A stretch of 64,000 bases of DNA from Novakomyces olei (lineage: Eukaryota > Ascomycota > Novakomycetes > Novakomycetales > Novakomycetaceae), in the NCBI GenBank assembly GCA_016906335.1, contig JADEYG010000003.1:558001-622000 (forward strand), in the 5' to 3' direction. Within the stretch, counting starts at the first letter, position 1, and the number at the start of each line of letters is the position of its first letter. Positions 63,755-64,000 of the stretch are shown one piece after another. The translations under genes were made by a program, and so were the position numbers. A model generated the notes under the pieces. The model was not told the origin of the DNA. It searched no databases and worked only from the letters and a program-made list of their open reading frames with translations.

Positions 63755-63872
63755 TTTAAATAATAATAATTAATTATTATTATTTATTTATTGTATTACA
63801 ATAATATATTATTATATTAAATGTTTAATATTATTAATATTAATATTATTATTATTATCATTATTATTATTT
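63755..63872. repeat. (ATT)n-rich low-complexity promoter tract
   Basis: Imperfect ATT/AAT runs fill the divergent spacer between GPN2 and the LYR gene, ending about 20 bp before the LYR ATG. Confidence 0.8.
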
Positions 63873-63893
63873 TCCTGTGATCGTCATGATCCT

Positions 63894-64000
63894 ATGATCC
63901 CAATTCCTACGGCGGCCGTTCTGTTCCCAAAGAGCACGCCATTCTTTCATAGACCCGAGTACCGCCGGACAGTGCTCTCAATATATCGCCGCTGCTTAGA
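63894..64000 (+). CDS. LYR-motif protein, 3' partial (NDUFB9-like?)
   Basis: ATG at 63894 opens a frame to the window end (35 codons): an Ala/Pro start, then KSTPFFHRPEYRRTVLSIYRRCL. R-x-V-L-S-x-Y-R-x-x-L fits the mitochondrial LYR/complex 1 LYR family. The preceding PEYRR/HRPEYRR pattern recalls the B22 (NDUFB9) subunit of complex I. It could equally be another LYR assembly factor. It is divergent from GPN2 over 166 bp of AT-rich repeats. Only the N-terminus is visible, so the name is tentative. Confidence 0.5.
   Translation, partial: MIPIPTAAVLFPKSTPFFHRPEYRRTVLSIYRRCL

Noticed and set aside
1-64000. Transposons, LTR elements, virus-like fossils, CRISPR, rRNA
   Set aside because: No reverse transcriptase, transposase, integrase or capsid-like frames, no long terminal repeats and no array structures were seen on either strand.

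Overview
The window reads as nuclear DNA of a fungus, most likely an early-branching ascomycete (yeast-like or filamentous). The evidence is a Zn2Cys6 / fungal-specific transcription factor, Knr4/Smi1, Bud14/Tea4, Tul1/Dsc1, Fzo1, an external NADH dehydrogenase, Los1 and Pet8. Genes are dense and carry many short introns. I could splice 21 of the 33 annotated protein genes by eye; summed exon lengths divide by three in every spliced model. Introns are mostly 35-180 nt, with GTAAGT/GTATGT/GTACGN-like donors and a CTAAC/CTAAT branch site about 5-12 nt before the acceptor AG. I saw no tRNA, rRNA, CRISPR, transposon, LTR element or virus-derived fossil. Species placement is inference.

Layout. 1-10 kb: 3' part of KNR4/SMI1, a small Edc1/PNRC-like decapping factor, a G3BP/Bre5/Nxt3-type NTF2-RRM protein (-), and the 13-exon tRNA exportin LOS1. 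10-20 kb: ELG1, the TUL1/DSC1 membrane RING ligase (-, 9 exons), the PET8 carrier, and a TilS-type tRNA lysidine synthetase (-). 20-30 kb: PIF1 with two in-frame starts, external NADH dehydrogenase, an unnamed two-TM protein (-), a TFIIIC tau55-type subunit, and a SET-domain lysine methyltransferase. 30-40 kb: divergent LSM3 (-) and mitoribosomal uL15, divergent U-box cyclophilin PPIL2/Cyp8 (-) and UTP21, eIF2B-delta (-), and a probable ATP synthase subunit e. 40-50 kb: PAM16 (-), a RING-CH ligase, glycine cleavage H protein, mitofusin FZO1 (-), and an ataxin-10 homologue. 50-64 kb: BUD14/TEA4 (-), an unusual Ser/Thr kinase, an Mpv17/PMP22 protein (-), a Zn2Cys6 regulator, a short UCS-domain protein, GPN2 (-), and at the right edge the start of a LYR-motif protein.

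Functionally this is a housekeeping region with no operon-like or biosynthetic cluster. At least ten genes act in or on mitochondria: PET8, TilS, one PIF1 form, NDE1, MRPL10, ATP21, PAM16, GCV3, FZO1, and possibly the Mpv17 and LYR proteins. Another group serves RNA metabolism: the Edc1-like factor, LOS1, LSM3, PPIL2, UTP21, the TFIIIC subunit and eIF2B-delta.

The most notable signals are the two-start arrangement of PIF1, a PAM16 first coding exon consisting only of ATG, AT-rich minisatellites just upstream of several start codons (one with a 10-bp inner period), telomere-like CCCTAA motifs in divergent promoters, a perfect 11-bp hairpin upstream of GCV3, and several small or multi-exon genes that only appear after splicing (LSM3, PAM16, ATP21, the two-TM protein, the LYR protein). 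I did not find a clear previously undescribed multi-gene system.
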